From NCBI RefSeq assembly GCF_001721685.1, contig NZ_CP012502.1, positions 1,922,001 through 1,986,000 of the forward strand: a stretch of 64,000 nucleotides of DNA, in the 5' to 3' direction. The translations under genes were made by a program, and so were the position numbers. Each line of letters starts with the position of its first letter. The stretch's first letter is position 1. Positions 49,260 through 59,090 of the stretch are shown here, piece by piece. A model generated the notes under the pieces. That model saw nothing but the letters and a program-made list of their open reading frames with translations, did no database searches and had not been told where the DNA came from. The DNA comes from Salisediminibacterium beveridgei. GTDB lineage: Bacteria; Bacillota; Bacilli; Bacillales; Salisediminibacteriaceae.

Positions 49260-49289
49260 AAAAAACAGACTATCCTATCAGATAGTCTG
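49260..49289 (-). terminator. Intrinsic terminator after codY
   Basis: Nine-bp stem (CAGACTATC at 49266-49274 with GATAGTCTG at 49281-49289), six-base loop, followed on the minus strand by TTTTTT. It closes the xerC-hslVU-codY unit before the fla/che promoter. Confidence 0.9.
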
Positions 49290-49308
49290 CCAATATTGGT
49301 TGATATTA

Positions 49309-50085
49309 TCAGTTTTTATGCTTCTCTAGTTCTAAAAGAAATTTGTCATTCAGTACTTTTATATATGTCCCTTTCATACCAAGAGATCGCGATTCAATGA
49401 CACCTGCACTTTCAAGCTTACGAAGAGCATTAACAATTACCGAACGGGTGATTCCAACCCTGTCAGCAACTTTACTGGCAACCAGTAATCCTTCTGTTCC
49501 ATCAAGTTCTTTAAAAATATGATCTACCGCTTCCAGTTCACTGTAGGATAGTGAGCTGATTGCCATTTGGACGACCGCTTTGCTTCTGGCTTCCTGCTCA
49601 ATTTCCTCTTGTTTTTCATGAAGGATCTCCATTCCTACTACGGTAGAACCATACTCAGCCAATACGAGATCTTCATCATCAAAAGAATCATCGAGACGCG
49701 CAAGGATCAAGGTGCCTAAACGCTGGCCTCCTCCTTGAATCGGTACTATAGTAGTCAGTCCGTTTGCAAACAAATCCCGATTTTCAACTGGAAATGCAGT
49801 GAAATCACTATCCACAGGGATATTTGAAGAAGTTTCCTCAATATCAAAGAGATTTTCTGTATATCCTTCGGGGAATTTACGTTGTTCCAGCATTTCTTTC
49901 ATGCGTTCATTTTCAATCTCCTGTTTGATGGCAAAGCCTAGCAGTTTACCTCTTCTGCTTACAATAAATACATTTGATTCAATCACATCGCGGAGTGTCA
50001 CAGCCATCTCCTTAAAGTTCACAGCTTGTCCTGCACTCTTTTGCAATAATTCATTAATTTTCCTCGTTTTATCCAATAAATTCAT
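49309..50085 (-). CDS. codY: GTP-sensing global transcription regulator CodY
   Basis: Repressor responding to branched-chain amino acids and GTP. The 258 residues have an N-terminal GAF domain ([42 protein letters not shown]) and a C-terminal winged helix with [32 protein letters not shown]. In B. subtilis CodY represses the neighbouring fla/che promoter. Length matches the family (259). Confidence 0.97.
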   Translation of the reverse strand: MNLLDKTRKINELLQKSAGQAVNFKEMAVTLRDVIESNVFIVSRRGKLLGFAIKQEIENERMKEMLEQRKFPEGYTENLFDIEETSSNIPVDSDFTAFPVENRDLFANGLTTIVPIQGGGQRLGTLILARLDDSFDDEDLVLAEYGSTVVGMEILHEKQEEIEQEARSKAVVQMAISSLSYSELEAVDHIFKELDGTEGLLVASKVADRVGITRSVIVNALRKLESAGVIESRSLGMKGTYIKVLNDKFLLELEKHKN

Positions 50086-50101
50086 TTGTTGAGCCTCCTA
50101 T

Positions 50102-51499
50102 TTATAATATAAATCGACTTAAATCACGGTTCTTTACTATATCCTGAAGTTTTTCTTTTACATAGTCCGGCGTGATCGTAATTTGCGTCATCGTTATCTC
50201 AGAAGCCTCAAAAGACAGATCTTCAAGGAGCTTCTCAAGAATCGTATGAAGACGTCTTGCACCAATATTCTCAGTCTGTTCATTCACATCGAATGCGATT
50301 TCAGCGACCTCTTTTACCGCATCATCAGTAAATATCAATTCAATGCCTTCGATATTGATCATCGCTTGATATTGTTTGATCAAAGCGTGTTTGGGTTCAC
50401 TCAATATTTTAACGAAATCATCTACACTCAAGCTGTCAAGCTCCACACGGATGGGGAAACGCCCCTGAAGCTCTGGGATCAGATCTGATGGCTTGGAGAC
50501 ATGAAAGGCCCCTGCAGCAATAAATAACATATGGTCGGTTTTTACCGTTCCGTATTTGGTGGTGACCGTTGAGCCCTCTACAACAGGCAATATATCCCTT
50601 TGCACACCTTCGCGGGAGATGTCTGCAGACTGGCCGCCATTTTTACCGGCAACCTTATCCATTTCATCCACGAAAATGATTCCCAATTGTTCGGCTCTTG
50701 AAATTGCTTCAGTTTTCACCTCTTCCATATCGATCAGCTTTTGTGCTTCATCTTCAGCCAGGACTTTTCTGGCCTCACGAACAGGTAATTTGCGTTTCTT
50801 TTTTTTCTTAGGAAACATGCCTCCGAACATATCCTGCATGTTCATGCCCATTTGTTCCATTCCGGGAATCATATCCATCATTTGATTCTGCTGTTCCTCA
50901 ACCTCAATGGTCACTTCCCGCTCTTCGAGATCACCTTGCTCCAATTGCTGGGTAATCCGTTTTCTACGCTCGCGGACAGATTCATGTTCTGCCGGTTCCG
51001 GTTCAGGTTGTTCTTCTTCTTCCGGACCGTTCTGAAATAACATCTCCAACGGATTGCGATAATTACTCGTTTCTTTTTTGGCCGTCGGCACCAGTAAAGC
51101 AATGATTCGTTGATTTGCTTGTTTTTCAGCCTGTTCTTTGACCTTCACTGTTTTTTCTTTTTTTACAATCCGGATCGATACTTCAACCAGATCTCGAATC
51201 ATGGATTCAACATCGCGTCCAACATAGCCGACCTCTGTAAACTTTGTTGCCTCCACTTTTATGAAAGGGGCACCCACAAGTTTCGCCAACCTTCTCGCAA
51301 TCTCCGTTTTCCCGACGCCGGTTGGACCGATCATGAGAATGTTCTTGGGTGAGATTTCTTCGCGGATCGCATCATCCAATAGACTTCTTCTGTATCTGTT
51401 TCGCAGCGCTACTGCTACCGAGCGTTTTGCCTGCGCCTGACCAATAATGGATTGATCCAGTTGTTCAACGATCTGTGCAGGTGTTAATGATTGACTCAT
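50102..51499 (-). CDS. hslU: ATPase subunit of the HslUV (ClpYQ) protease
   Basis: AAA+ unfoldase partner of HslV. The 465 residues show Walker [18 protein letters not shown] near 56, [14 protein letters not shown], an I domain with a Met/Pro-rich stretch near 200-235, Walker [12 protein letters not shown] near 276, and the C-terminal docking tail [13 protein letters not shown] precedes the ATG. Downstream of hslV by 19 bases. Confidence 0.97.
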   Translation of the reverse strand: MSQSLTPAQIVEQLDQSIIGQAQAKRSVAVALRNRYRRSLLDDAIREEISPKNILMIGPTGVGKTEIARRLAKLVGAPFIKVEATKFTEVGYVGRDVESMIRDLVEVSIRIVKKEKTVKVKEQAEKQANQRIIALLVPTAKKETSNYRNPLEMLFQNGPEEEEQPEPEPAEHESVRERRKRITQQLEQGDLEEREVTIEVEEQQNQMMDMIPGMEQMGMNMQDMFGGMFPKKKKKRKLPVREARKVLAEDEAQKLIDMEEVKTEAISRAEQLGIIFVDEMDKVAGKNGGQSADISREGVQRDILPVVEGSTVTTKYGTVKTDHMLFIAAGAFHVSKPSDLIPELQGRFPIRVELDSLSVDDFVKILSEPKHALIKQYQAMINIEGIELIFTDDAVKEVAEIAFDVNEQTENIGARRLHTILEKLLEDLSFEASEITMTQITITPDYVKEKLQDIVKNRDLSRFIL

Positions 51500-51518
51500 T
51501 GTCTATTCGACCTCTCCT

Positions 51519-52079
51519 TCATTGCTTATTTTCATCGTAAGTCAGCGTTTCCAAAGTTAAATAATCATTTGTGTAGACACACATGTCGGCAGCCGTCAAA
51601 AGGCTTTCACGTGCAATCTCTTCTGCAGATAAATCAGCTGCATGCTTTTTCATTGCCCGGCCTGCAGCCAATGCATAGTTTCCACCAGAACCGATCGCTG
51701 TAATACCGTCATCTGGTTCAATGACTTCACCAGTACCAGCAATGACATAAAGTTTATTCTGATCCATAACGATCAGCATGGCTTCAAGTTTTCGAAGAAC
51801 TCTATCCCCCCGCCATTCTTTTGCCAGTTCCACAGCTGCGCGCTGCAATTGTCCATTGTATTCTTCGAGTTTGCTTTCAAATTTTTCATATAGAGAAAAT
51901 GCATCCGCAACTGAGCCTGCAAAGCCTGCCAGGACTTGATCTCTGTATAATCTGCGGACCTTTACAGCGGAATGCTTCATTACAACAGCCTGCCCTACGG
52001 TTACTTGACCGTCCCCGCATATGGCAGCTTGTCCATTATGACGGATTGCAAATATCGTTGTACCTTTAATTTCTGTCAT
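51519..52079 (-). CDS. hslV: Peptidase subunit of the HslUV (ClpYQ) protease
   Basis: Proteasome-like peptidase. The 186 residues begin [26 protein letters not shown], with [20 protein letters not shown] and [13 protein letters not shown]. Compared with E. coli HslV, five residues precede the canonical TT; B. subtilis ClpQ has the same extension but with an N-terminal Ser, whereas here removal of Met would expose Thr. ATG 52079 has AGGAGG at eight bases, and the preceding GTG is less well spaced. Confidence 0.96.
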   Translation of the reverse strand: MTEIKGTTIFAIRHNGQAAICGDGQVTVGQAVVMKHSAVKVRRLYRDQVLAGFAGSVADAFSLYEKFESKLEEYNGQLQRAAVELAKEWRGDRVLRKLEAMLIVMDQNKLYVIAGTGEVIEPDDGITAIGSGGNYALAAGRAMKKHAADLSAEEIARESLLTAADMCVYTNDYLTLETLTYDENKQ

Positions 52080-52096
52080 CACTTCAACCTCCTGAT

Positions 52097-52987
52097 TTAC
52101 CGTTTTGCTCTTGGGTGTGCCTGTCTGTGCACATCCCTCAGCCTGTCACGTGTGACATGCGTATAGATTTGTGTCGCTTTCAAATCCGAATGTCCTAGCA
52201 GTTCCTGGACCGTTCTTAAATCGGCCCCCTCATTCAATAAATGCGTGGCAAATGTATGTCTGATCACATGCGGAGACAACTTTGCCGAGAGTGATGCATC
52301 ATCAACAATATGATTCAGCACTTTTCGTAATCCTCTGTCCGTTAATCTGCCGCCGCGATAATTGATAAACAGCGGGTCGGCATCATGGATTGCACCGAAT
52401 CGTTCCTCTCTCATGTTTAAGTAACCGGACAGAGCACTGATTGCAAAACTTCCGATTGGAAGGTAACGTTCTTTACGTCCTTTCCCAAAAACAAGCATGG
52501 TCGCCAGTTCCATATCTACATCACCGATCGACAGGTTTGTGCATTCTGAAACCCGGATACCCGTAGCGTAAAGGGTTTCAATCAACGCCAGATTGCGGCT
52601 GCCGAGCCAGCTCGATGGGTCGATGCCGTCAAAAATCGCCTGGATTTCATTCTCATACAAAAAAGAAGGTAATTTCCGATCTAACTTTGGCGTTGAAACA
52701 AACTGAAATGGGTTGCTCTCAACGTAACCATCATATTCGAGGAATCGCCAATAAGCTCGGAGAGATGCCAGTTTACGTGCAACGGATCGACGGGCATAAC
52801 CCTTGGAATGTAATTTCGACAGATATTTCCGAATCATTCCATGTGTGACACCCGGCACACCTACAGCAGTTTCCTGCTCGTCAATGAAATCTTTAATATC
52901 TTCCATGTATTGATGAACCGTCTCAGCAGATACGCCTTTTTCAATGCGCAAATATTGCACAAAAGCATCATAATGAATCATTTCCAT
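52097..52987 (-). CDS. xerC: Tyrosine recombinase XerC (CodV)
   Basis: Site-specific recombinase resolving chromosome dimers with XerD at dif. The 296 residues have the N-terminal SAM-like core-binding domain and the catalytic residues: Arg in [13 protein letters not shown], His and Arg in [14 protein letters not shown], the [14 protein letters not shown] block with the Tyr nucleophile. GGAG lies eight bases before the ATG. It heads the xerC-hslV-hslU-codY unit, as in B. subtilis, and is intact, not a mobile integrase. Confidence 0.96.
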   Translation of the reverse strand: MEMIHYDAFVQYLRIEKGVSAETVHQYMEDIKDFIDEQETAVGVPGVTHGMIRKYLSKLHSKGYARRSVARKLASLRAYWRFLEYDGYVESNPFQFVSTPKLDRKLPSFLYENEIQAIFDGIDPSSWLGSRNLALIETLYATGIRVSECTNLSIGDVDMELATMLVFGKGRKERYLPIGSFAISALSGYLNMREERFGAIHDADPLFINYRGGRLTDRGLRKVLNHIVDDASLSAKLSPHVIRHTFATHLLNEGADLRTVQELLGHSDLKATQIYTHVTRDRLRDVHRQAHPRAKR

Positions 52988-53017
52988 TCAGAAGGCTCCT
53001 TCTTTGCATAGAGATAA

Positions 53018-53038
53018 CCTTGCATAATGAATGCAAGG
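53018..53038. repeat. Perfect 8-bp inverted repeat in the xerC leader
   Basis: CCTTGCAT (53018-53025) pairs with ATGCAAGG (53031-53038) around five bases, 30 bases before the xerC ATG and just upstream of its Shine-Dalgarno. It may be an operator or RNA hairpin; no T run follows. Confidence 0.55.
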
Positions 53039-53050
53039 GTCAATTAACGC

Positions 53051-53079
53051 AGTATAAGTTTATGAAAATCCCATGAAAG
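53051..53079 (-). promoter_or_regulatory. Possible sigma-A promoter of xerC-hslVU-codY
   Basis: Minus strand CTTTCA (53079-53074), 17 bases, TATACT (53056-53051). The -10 is good (5/6), the -35 poor (3/6). Placement between the topA hairpin and the xerC leader repeat makes sense. Confidence 0.4.
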
Positions 53080-53101
53080 AATGTTCTGATAACAATTTGA
53101 A

Positions 53102-53132
53102 AGCCACTAAATCGTATCACAACTTAGTGGCT
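53102..53132 (-). terminator. Terminator-like hairpin after topA
   Basis: Nine-bp inverted repeat (AGCCACTAA at 53102-53110 with TTAGTGGCT at 53124-53132) with a 13-base loop, about 57 bases past the topA stop. The following tract on the minus strand is TTCAAATTGTT, so the U run is weak; termination efficiency is uncertain. Confidence 0.5.
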
Positions 53133-53188
53133 CTTTCAATCAGAATTCCATTCTTTTCATACAATTCTGAATTGTATCCAGTTTCGCA

Positions 53189-55258
53189 TCAAGTACGGTC
53201 TTCTTTATATTCACATGACGAACAATTGACCTGCACACCTTTTTTGGATTTTTTTTCAATCAGCATCTCTTGACACTTCGGACACTTCCGTGCGATTGGT
53301 TTATCCCATGAAATAAAGTCACATTCCGGATACTGATCACAGCCATAAAAGATTCGCCTTTTTTTACTCTTTCGTTCAACGACCTGTCCTTTTTCACACT
53401 TAGGACAACCCACACCTATTTCTTTGACGATCGCTTTTGTATTCCGGCAATTGGGGAAATTGGAACAAGCCATGAATTTCCCATAACGCCCCATTTTATA
53501 GACCATTTCATGACCGCATTTCTCACAATCCTCACCAGCAGGCTCGTCTTTGATTTCCACTTCTTTCATTTCCTCTTCTGCAAAACTCAAACGCTTTTCA
53601 AAACCTTTATAAAATTCGTCTATGATCCGAACCCATTCTTCACTGCCTTCTTCAACTGCATCCAGTCTCGTTTCCATTTCTGCAGTGAATTCCACATTCA
53701 GTATTTCCGGGAAGAATTCCTGTATCATATCAAGTACGATCGTTCCGAGTTCTGTGGGTACAAAGCGTTTATCCTCGAGCGCAACATACCCTCTGCGCTG
53801 AATGGTATCGAGCGTCGGGGCATAGGTGGACGGACGACCGATGCCAAGCTCCTCCATTGTTCTTACCAGGCGGGCTTCCGTATATCTTGGAGGCGGCTGA
53901 GTGAAGTGCTGATTCGGTTCCACCTTTTCTGATTCAGGTTTATCACCTTCTGTTAAATCCGGAAGAATTTTGTCCTTTTCTTCTTTCCCTTCATCATTAC
54001 CTTCTACATACACTTTCATAAATCCAAGGAATTTCATTTTTGAACCTGTCGCACGGAACGTGGCTCCGCCGTTATTCAGGTCCACACTCATGGTATCCAT
54101 AACGGCTGGCGCCATTTGAGAAGCAACCATGCGTTCCCATATCAGTTTATAGAGACGGTATTGATCTCTCGAAAGATAAGGTTTCATCGCTTTCGGATCA
54201 CGCATTACTCCGGTTGGGCGGACTGCTTCGTGAGCATCCTGCGCCTTTTCGTTTTTCTTCGCATTCTTAGGCTCCAAGTGAAATTCGTTCCCATAATGAA
54301 TATCAATGTATTCCTTTGCCTCGGCCTTCGCTGTTTCTGAGAGACGGGTTGAATCCGTTCGCATATAAGTAATCAAACCGACAGTTCCCTGTTTACCGAG
54401 GTCTACACCTTCGTATAGTTGTTGGGCAAGCATCATGGTCTTTTTCGCTCTGAAATTCAACTTTCTTGCTGCTTCTTGTTGCAAGGAAGATGTAATAAAT
54501 GGAGAAACCGGGTTTCGCTTCCGCTCTTTTCGACTGATAGCCGATACTTCAAAATCCCCTTTACTCATGCGTTCGAGCACTTGGTCTACATCTTCTTTTG
54601 AAGCCAGCTTTTTCTTTTTGCCGTCCAGCTGTTGAAACTTCGCTTCAAAGTCCATACCATCTTTACTCAAATGGGCCGTGATCGACCAGTATTCTTCGGG
54701 AACAAATGCAGTGATTTCATTTTCCCGGTCAATAATCATTTTCACTGCAACAGATTGAACCCGTCCTGCACTGAGTCCTTTTTTCACTTTCTTCCATAGT
54801 AATGGACTGATGTTATAACCGACCAGTCGGTCCAGTACGCGCCTTGCCTGTTGAGCATCCACCAGGTTTGTGTTGATCTCTCCGGGATGTTTAAAGGAAT
54901 CCTTAATGGCTTCTTTTGTGATTTCATTAAATACAACCCGGCATTTAGAATCTTTGTCGATATTCAGGCTGTCTGCCAGATGCCATGCGATTGCTTCACC
55001 TTCACGGTCCGGGTCAGCTGCCAGATAAATCCGTTTTGCTTTTTTGGCAGCCTGTTTAAGTTCTTTCAGTACTGGTCCCTTCCCACGAATGGTAATGTAT
55101 TTAGGCTGATAGTTATGTTCAACATCAACACCCATTTGGCTTTTGGGTAAGTCAATCACATGTCCCATGGAAGCTTTTACATTATATTTTTTACCAAGGT
55201 ATTTCCCTATGGTTTTCGCTTTTGCGGGAGATTCCACGATGACTAGGTAATCGGACAT
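53189..55258 (-). CDS. topA: DNA topoisomerase I
   Basis: Type IA topoisomerase relaxing negative supercoils. The 689 residues have the Toprim start [35 protein letters not shown] near 81, the active-site Tyr in [14 protein letters not shown] near 297, and three C-terminal zinc-ribbon modules with CEKC/CSNFPNC, CPKC/CDQYPEC and CPKC/CSSC cysteines. GGGAGG precedes the ATG by nine bases. Confidence 0.97.
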   Translation of the reverse strand: MSDYLVIVESPAKAKTIGKYLGKKYNVKASMGHVIDLPKSQMGVDVEHNYQPKYITIRGKGPVLKELKQAAKKAKRIYLAADPDREGEAIAWHLADSLNIDKDSKCRVVFNEITKEAIKDSFKHPGEINTNLVDAQQARRVLDRLVGYNISPLLWKKVKKGLSAGRVQSVAVKMIIDRENEITAFVPEEYWSITAHLSKDGMDFEAKFQQLDGKKKKLASKEDVDQVLERMSKGDFEVSAISRKERKRNPVSPFITSSLQQEAARKLNFRAKKTMMLAQQLYEGVDLGKQGTVGLITYMRTDSTRLSETAKAEAKEYIDIHYGNEFHLEPKNAKKNEKAQDAHEAVRPTGVMRDPKAMKPYLSRDQYRLYKLIWERMVASQMAPAVMDTMSVDLNNGGATFRATGSKMKFLGFMKVYVEGNDEGKEEKDKILPDLTEGDKPESEKVEPNQHFTQPPPRYTEARLVRTMEELGIGRPSTYAPTLDTIQRRGYVALEDKRFVPTELGTIVLDMIQEFFPEILNVEFTAEMETRLDAVEEGSEEWVRIIDEFYKGFEKRLSFAEEEMKEVEIKDEPAGEDCEKCGHEMVYKMGRYGKFMACSNFPNCRNTKAIVKEIGVGCPKCEKGQVVERKSKKRRIFYGCDQYPECDFISWDKPIARKCPKCQEMLIEKKSKKGVQVNCSSCEYKEDRT

Positions 55259-55357
55259 CTCGACGTGCCTCCCTTTCAGAGTTAGATTGTTGTTTGGTTA
55301 GGTTCTCACCAAGGGAAGAAAAGTGATTCATCTCCCCAATGGGTGAAATCCTCACTA

Positions 55358-55386
55358 TTATTAAACACACGTCGAGTATTTGTCAA
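55358..55386 (-). promoter_or_regulatory. Candidate sigma-A promoter of topA
   Basis: Minus strand perfect -35 TTGACA (55386-55381), then 17-18 bases, then TAATAAT overlapping 55363-55357. The -10 is imperfect but AT-rich. It lies in the 178-base gap between dprA and topA, giving an mRNA leader of roughly 90 bases. Confidence 0.6.
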
Positions 55387-55436
55387 ACGCAAGATTTTTG
55401 AACAACTGTGATTTTGCCCGTTCAAACCTTAGAGCC

Positions 55437-56363
55437 TCAGTGATTAGACACTTCCTTATTTTTCTTTTTAAAAGTGAGCTGATCAGGATATTCCAGCAAA
55501 ATATCTTCTCCAGTCAATATACACTTGGCTCCTTGTTGAATAAGTCGATTTGCCCCTTCGGAGGAAGGATTATCCAATGGACCTGGTATTGCCATCACAT
55601 CCCTGCTTTCATTCATGGCACAATCTGCTGTAATCAGAGATCCGCTTCTTTTCTTTGCTTCAACGACCAGGACTGCTTGACACAAACCGCTGATAATCCG
55701 GTTCCGTTTAGGGAAATGCCATTTTTCCGCTTTCATATACGGTGGGTATTCACTGATCACCAGCTGTTCACTCTGCAATTTTTCATACAGGTTCCTCAAT
55801 TTCGACGGATATAAGTGGTCGAATCCAAACGCTGTAACAGCAATGGTTGGTGCGTTCATGCTCATTGCTTTTTGGTGTGCCAATGTGTCGACCCCTTCTG
55901 CCATGCCACTGACAATCACAATGTCCTCAATGCATACCGGACCAAGAATAAAGTCAACTGCTTTTGAGGCATAGGGAGAAGGCCAACGTGTTCCAACCAC
56001 ACCAAGAAATGAAGGTTTTGCAAGCAATGCATGATTTCCCTTTGTATATAAACATAAAGGAGGATCATAGACTTCTTTTAACAACTTTGGATACAACTCA
56101 TCCTCCACAGTAATTACATCGATATTCTGCTGCTCCAGTGACGTTTTAATCGCCTTAAACGATACGTTTTTCAGGGCTTTTGAAGCGTTTTGCATCTTTT
56201 CTCCACGCTTTGGAAACCGTGATGCCCATTCAACCGTTGACCATTGATAACAAGCCGTTAATTCAGGATCAACTCTCAAAAGTTCACAAAGAAAATCCGA
56301 AGCTCCGTACAAGCAATAGTGTAAATGAATTAAGCGTTCTCTGAATGTCTTTGGGACCTGCAT
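55437..56363 (-). CDS. dprA: DNA processing protein DprA
   Basis: Loads RecA on incoming single-stranded DNA in transformation. The 308 residues have an N-terminal SAM-like region and the Rossmann fold with LGVVGTRWPSPYASKA near 120, VSGMAEGVDTLAHQKAM, FGFDHLYPSKL, ISEYPP and FPKRNRIISGL. No C-terminal DML1 winged helix is visible, as in B. subtilis DprA. ATG 56363 has GGAGG at seven bases; the longer frame adds 13 residues without support. Confidence 0.95.
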   Translation of the reverse strand: MQVPKTFRERLIHLHYCLYGASDFLCELLRVDPELTACYQWSTVEWASRFPKRGEKMQNASKALKNVSFKAIKTSLEQQNIDVITVEDELYPKLLKEVYDPPLCLYTKGNHALLAKPSFLGVVGTRWPSPYASKAVDFILGPVCIEDIVIVSGMAEGVDTLAHQKAMSMNAPTIAVTAFGFDHLYPSKLRNLYEKLQSEQLVISEYPPYMKAEKWHFPKRNRIISGLCQAVLVVEAKKRSGSLITADCAMNESRDVMAIPGPLDNPSSEGANRLIQQGAKCILTGEDILLEYPDQLTFKKKNKEVSNH

Positions 56364-56411
56364 AACAATTCCTCCATCCCTCTCATGTGAATTTTTGAAC
56401 AATTGTTACCG

Positions 56412-56444
56412 AAAAAAACGAACCCGCCATATCCGGCAGGTTCG
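56412..56444 (-). terminator. Intrinsic terminator after sucD
   Basis: Ten-pair stem with one G-U (minus strand CGAACCTGCC / GGCGGGTTCG), six-base loop, followed by seven T. One of the best terminators here; it ends sucCD ten bases after the sucD stop. Confidence 0.92.
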
Positions 56445-56454
56445 CTGGAACTTT

Positions 56455-57366
56455 TTATGAAACAGGGTGGGTGACACATTTATCATAGAGACCTTTTTCT
56501 TTCAAGACCTTAATCAGTGTTTCTCCCATCACTGCTGGTGTATCGGCTACCTGAACGCCTGCAGCGTTCAGTATTTTTATTTTCTCATCAGCAGTTCCTT
56601 TTCCTCCTGAAATAATTGCACCAGCATGACCCATACGTTTTCCTGGAGGAGCCGTGCGGCCGCCAATGAAGCCGACAACCGGTTTTGTCATGTTCTCTTT
56701 GATCCATTCAGCCGCTTCTTCTTCAGCTGTACCACCGATTTCACCAATCATGATCACAGCTTCAGTGTCCTCGTCTTCATTAAACATTTTCAATACATCT
56801 ATGAAGTCGGTCCCATTTACCGGGTCCCCACCGATTCCGACAGCCGTGGACTGTCCAATGCCTTCTGTGGAAAGCTGATGAACCGCTTCATATGTCAAAG
56901 TACCTGAACGCGACACAACACCTACATGACCTTTTTTATGAATATATCCCGGCATAATACCGATTTTACACTCTTCCGGAGTAATCACACCTGGACAGTT
57001 CGGACCAATCAGTCGTGTCTTCTTTCCCTCCATGAAGCGTTTCACTTTAATCATATCCGTAACAGGAATGCCTTCAGTGATCGTAATCACCACGTCTACT
57101 CCGGCATCCGTCGCTTCCATAATTGCATCGGCTGCAAACGCAGGTGGAACGTATACAACTGAAGCCGTAGCACCAGTACTTTGAACAGCATCACTGACTG
57201 TATCAAAAACCGGTATCCCTTCAATTTCTGTGCCACCTTTCCCTGGTGTCACACCACCGACGATTTTCGTGCCATATTCCATCGCCTGTTTCGTATGGAA
57301 AAGCCCTGTCGCACCGGTAATTCCCTGGACAATGACTTTTGTATCTTTGTTAATGAGAATACTCAT
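56455..57366 (-). CDS. sucD: Succinyl-CoA synthetase alpha subunit
   Basis: TCA-cycle enzyme converting succinyl-CoA to succinate with nucleotide triphosphate formation. The 303 residues contain [19 protein letters not shown] at the CoA-binding N-terminus, [23 protein letters not shown], and the phosphorylated His in [18 protein letters not shown]. It follows sucC by 18 bases. Confidence 0.98.
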   Translation of the reverse strand: MSILINKDTKVIVQGITGATGLFHTKQAMEYGTKIVGGVTPGKGGTEIEGIPVFDTVSDAVQSTGATASVVYVPPAFAADAIMEATDAGVDVVITITEGIPVTDMIKVKRFMEGKKTRLIGPNCPGVITPEECKIGIMPGYIHKKGHVGVVSRSGTLTYEAVHQLSTEGIGQSTAVGIGGDPVNGTDFIDVLKMFNEDEDTEAVIMIGEIGGTAEEEAAEWIKENMTKPVVGFIGGRTAPPGKRMGHAGAIISGGKGTADEKIKILNAAGVQVADTPAVMGETLIKVLKEKGLYDKCVTHPVS

Positions 57367-57384
57367 GTCGAACTCCGCCTTTCT

Positions 57385-58548
57385 TTACGCTTCTACAAGC
57401 GATACGATTTTTTGTGCACCATCAGCCATTGAATCAGCCGCTGTAATATTGAGTCCGGATTCTTTAAGAATCTTTTTACCCAATTCTACATTTGTCCCTT
57501 CAAGTCTCACAACAAGCGGTATTTCAAGCCCAACTTCTTTCGTAGCTGCAACGACACCCTCAGCGATAATATCACACTTCATGATGCCACCGAAAATGTT
57601 GACATAAATGCCTTTGACATGCGGATCAGACAGGATAATTTTGAACGCTTCCGTAACCTTTTCAGCAGTGGCACCTCCCCCAACGTCAAGGAAATTCGCG
57701 GGATCCCCGCTGTAGTGCTTGATGATGTCCATGGTCGCCATGGCAAGTCCTGCACCATTTACCATACAGCCAATATTACCATCGAGCGAGATATAGCTTA
57801 AGTCGAATTTCGACGCTTCGATTTCTTTCGGATCTTCTTCATCAAGATCACGGTATTCGACAATATCTTTTTGACGGAACAATGCATTAGCATCGAAATT
57901 CAATTTGGCGTCGAGCGCCATCACTTTGCCGTCACCGGTTGTAACCAGCGGATTAATTTCTGCAATAGAACAATCCTTCTCCTCAAACACTTTATAAAGT
58001 CCCATCATGAATTTGACGGCTTCTTTCAACATTTCTTTTGGAATGTTGAGATTGAAAGCCAAACGTCTGGCCTGATAAGGCATCAAACCGGTTACCGGAT
58101 CGATGATCTCCTTGAAAATTTTCTCAGGTGTCTTTTCAGCTACTTCTTCGATTTCTGTACCGCCTTCTTCTGATGCCATCATCGTAATGCGTGACGTGGC
58201 ACGGTCGACTACGATACCAACATAATATTCATTTTGAATATCACAGCCTTCTTCAATCCAAAGGCGTTTCACTTCTTTTCCTTCAGGGCCTGTCTGGTGC
58301 GTCACAAGTACTTTACCAAGAATCTCATCAGCATATGTACGCACTTCATCGAGCGACTTTGCGACTTTCACCCCTCCGGCATTACCCCGTCCGCCGGCGT
58401 GAATCTGAGCTTTTACAACACAGATCTTGCTTCCGAGTTCTTCTGCAGCTTTTACAGCTTCATCAACTGAGTAAGCCACTTTTCCATCAGGAACAGCCAC
58501 TCCATACTTCCTTAGAAGCTCTTTTCCTTGATACTCATGGATATTCAT
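57385..58548 (-). CDS. sucC: Succinyl-CoA synthetase beta subunit
   Basis: ATP-grasp subunit of succinyl-CoA synthetase. The 387 residues begin [17 protein letters not shown], with [17 protein letters not shown] and the C-terminal [20 protein letters not shown] 58548 has GGAGG six bases upstream; an ATG two codons earlier touches that site. The leader carries a cre-like sequence, two hairpins and a palindrome. Confidence 0.98.
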   Translation of the reverse strand: MNIHEYQGKELLRKYGVAVPDGKVAYSVDEAVKAAEELGSKICVVKAQIHAGGRGNAGGVKVAKSLDEVRTYADEILGKVLVTHQTGPEGKEVKRLWIEEGCDIQNEYYVGIVVDRATSRITMMASEEGGTEIEEVAEKTPEKIFKEIIDPVTGLMPYQARRLAFNLNIPKEMLKEAVKFMMGLYKVFEEKDCSIAEINPLVTTGDGKVMALDAKLNFDANALFRQKDIVEYRDLDEEDPKEIEASKFDLSYISLDGNIGCMVNGAGLAMATMDIIKHYSGDPANFLDVGGGATAEKVTEAFKIILSDPHVKGIYVNIFGGIMKCDIIAEGVVAATKEVGLEIPLVVRLEGTNVELGKKILKESGLNITAADSMADGAQKIVSLVEA

Positions 58549-58592
58549 TGCCATCCTCCTTACAAAGTAAAAGATTTTCTTCAGTGGAGCCT

Positions 58593-58617
58593 GATTTGTG
58601 AACTATGTTCACAAATC
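58593..58617. repeat. Perfect 11-bp palindrome in the sucCD leader
   Basis: GATTTGTGAAC (58593-58603), three bases, GTTCACAAATC (58607-58617). TTTTT follows on the plus strand, so it would be a terminator only for plus-strand transcripts; for sucCD it is an RNA hairpin or a protein operator. It resembles Rex-type sites (TTGTGAA/TTCACAA halves), but the spacing is one base longer than usual. Confidence 0.7.
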
Positions 58618-58654
58618 TTTTTGCACAATAAAAATATTGCGAAATGTTGCAAAA
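58618..58654 (-). promoter_or_regulatory. Second hairpin in the sucCD leader
   Basis: On the minus strand TTTTGCA pairs with TGCAAAA, enclosing an inner hairpin CAATA-TTTT-TATTG. Immediately upstream of the 11-bp palindrome, it gives the sucCD mRNA a leader with two adjacent stem-loops. Role unknown. Confidence 0.45.
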
Positions 58655-58669
58655 CGCATCGACTGAGTC

Positions 58670-58683
58670 AGTAAGCGCTTCAC
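58670..58683 (-). promoter_or_regulatory. cre-like (CcpA) site before sucCD
   Basis: The 14-mer with core AAGCGCTT (minus strand GTGAAGCGCTTACT) resembles the catabolite-responsive element around its CG centre but misses several outer positions (about 9 of 14). It would lie just after the transcription start of the upstream promoter candidate, a usual place for repression. CcpA control of TCA genes is established in Bacillus; this site is inferred. Confidence 0.35.
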
Positions 58684-58692
58684 ACAATTTTT

Positions 58693-58723
58693 ATTTTACT
58701 ATAGATTCCGACGATTTTGTGAA
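58693..58723 (-). promoter_or_regulatory. Weak promoter candidate for sucCD
   Basis: Minus strand TTCACA (58723-58718) and TAAAAT (58698-58693), each 5/6, but with a 19-base spacer. A second candidate, TTGCAA-N16-TATTGT, lies inside the leader hairpin. The true start needs mapping. Confidence 0.3.
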
Positions 58724-58796
58724 TCATTTTGCTTTTTCCTCAATTTTTTCACTTTTCAGTTTTTCTAACGGATTTAAAACCTTTCAATGGCGGCTC

Positions 58797-59090
58797 TCAT
58801 TTACGTTTCAACTGCTGGTCCCGATCCACTCTGTAAATAAACGCAAACACTTCAGCCACAACTTCATATAAATCTGCCGGAATTTTTTCGTGAATTTCAA
58901 GCTGACCAAGCAATTCAACAAGAGATTCATCTTCTTGAACAGGAATTTGGTTGTCTTTTGCTCTTTGTATTATTTCCTCAGCAATGTAGCCTTTCCCTTT
59001 AGCTTTAATCGTCGGAGCACTGTCTTTTAAAGCTTCGTAACCTAATGCGACAGCTCTCTTTTTATGGGTATCGGTTTGCTCATCTGTCAT
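58797..59090 (-). CDS. ylqH: FlhB C-terminal domain paralogue (YlqH/FhlB2 type)
   Basis: A 97-residue protein matching only the cytoplasmic C-terminal half of FlhB, from about ALGYEALKDSAPTIKAKGKGYIAEEIIQRAK to EKIPADLYEVVAEVFAFIYRV. It lacks the membrane helices and the NPTH cleavage motif, so it resembles processed FlhB-CC. Such paralogues can partly substitute for the FlhB C-terminus in other bacteria. Its ATG overlaps the ylqG stop by four bases (ATGA). Confidence 0.9.
   Translation of the reverse strand: MTDEQTDTHKKRAVALGYEALKDSAPTIKAKGKGYIAEEIIQRAKDNQIPVQEDESLVELLGQLEIHEKIPADLYEVVAEVFAFIYRVDRDQQLKRK

Noticed and set aside
52097..52987. Tyrosine recombinase as a sign of an integrated element
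   Set aside because: Sequence and position (xerC-hslV-hslU-codY) identify the housekeeping XerC; no attachment repeats or phage genes nearby.
55397..55426. Hairpin after dprA (TTTGAAC with GTTCAAA)
   Set aside because: Only seven pairs with a 16-base loop; no convincing terminator for dprA was found.
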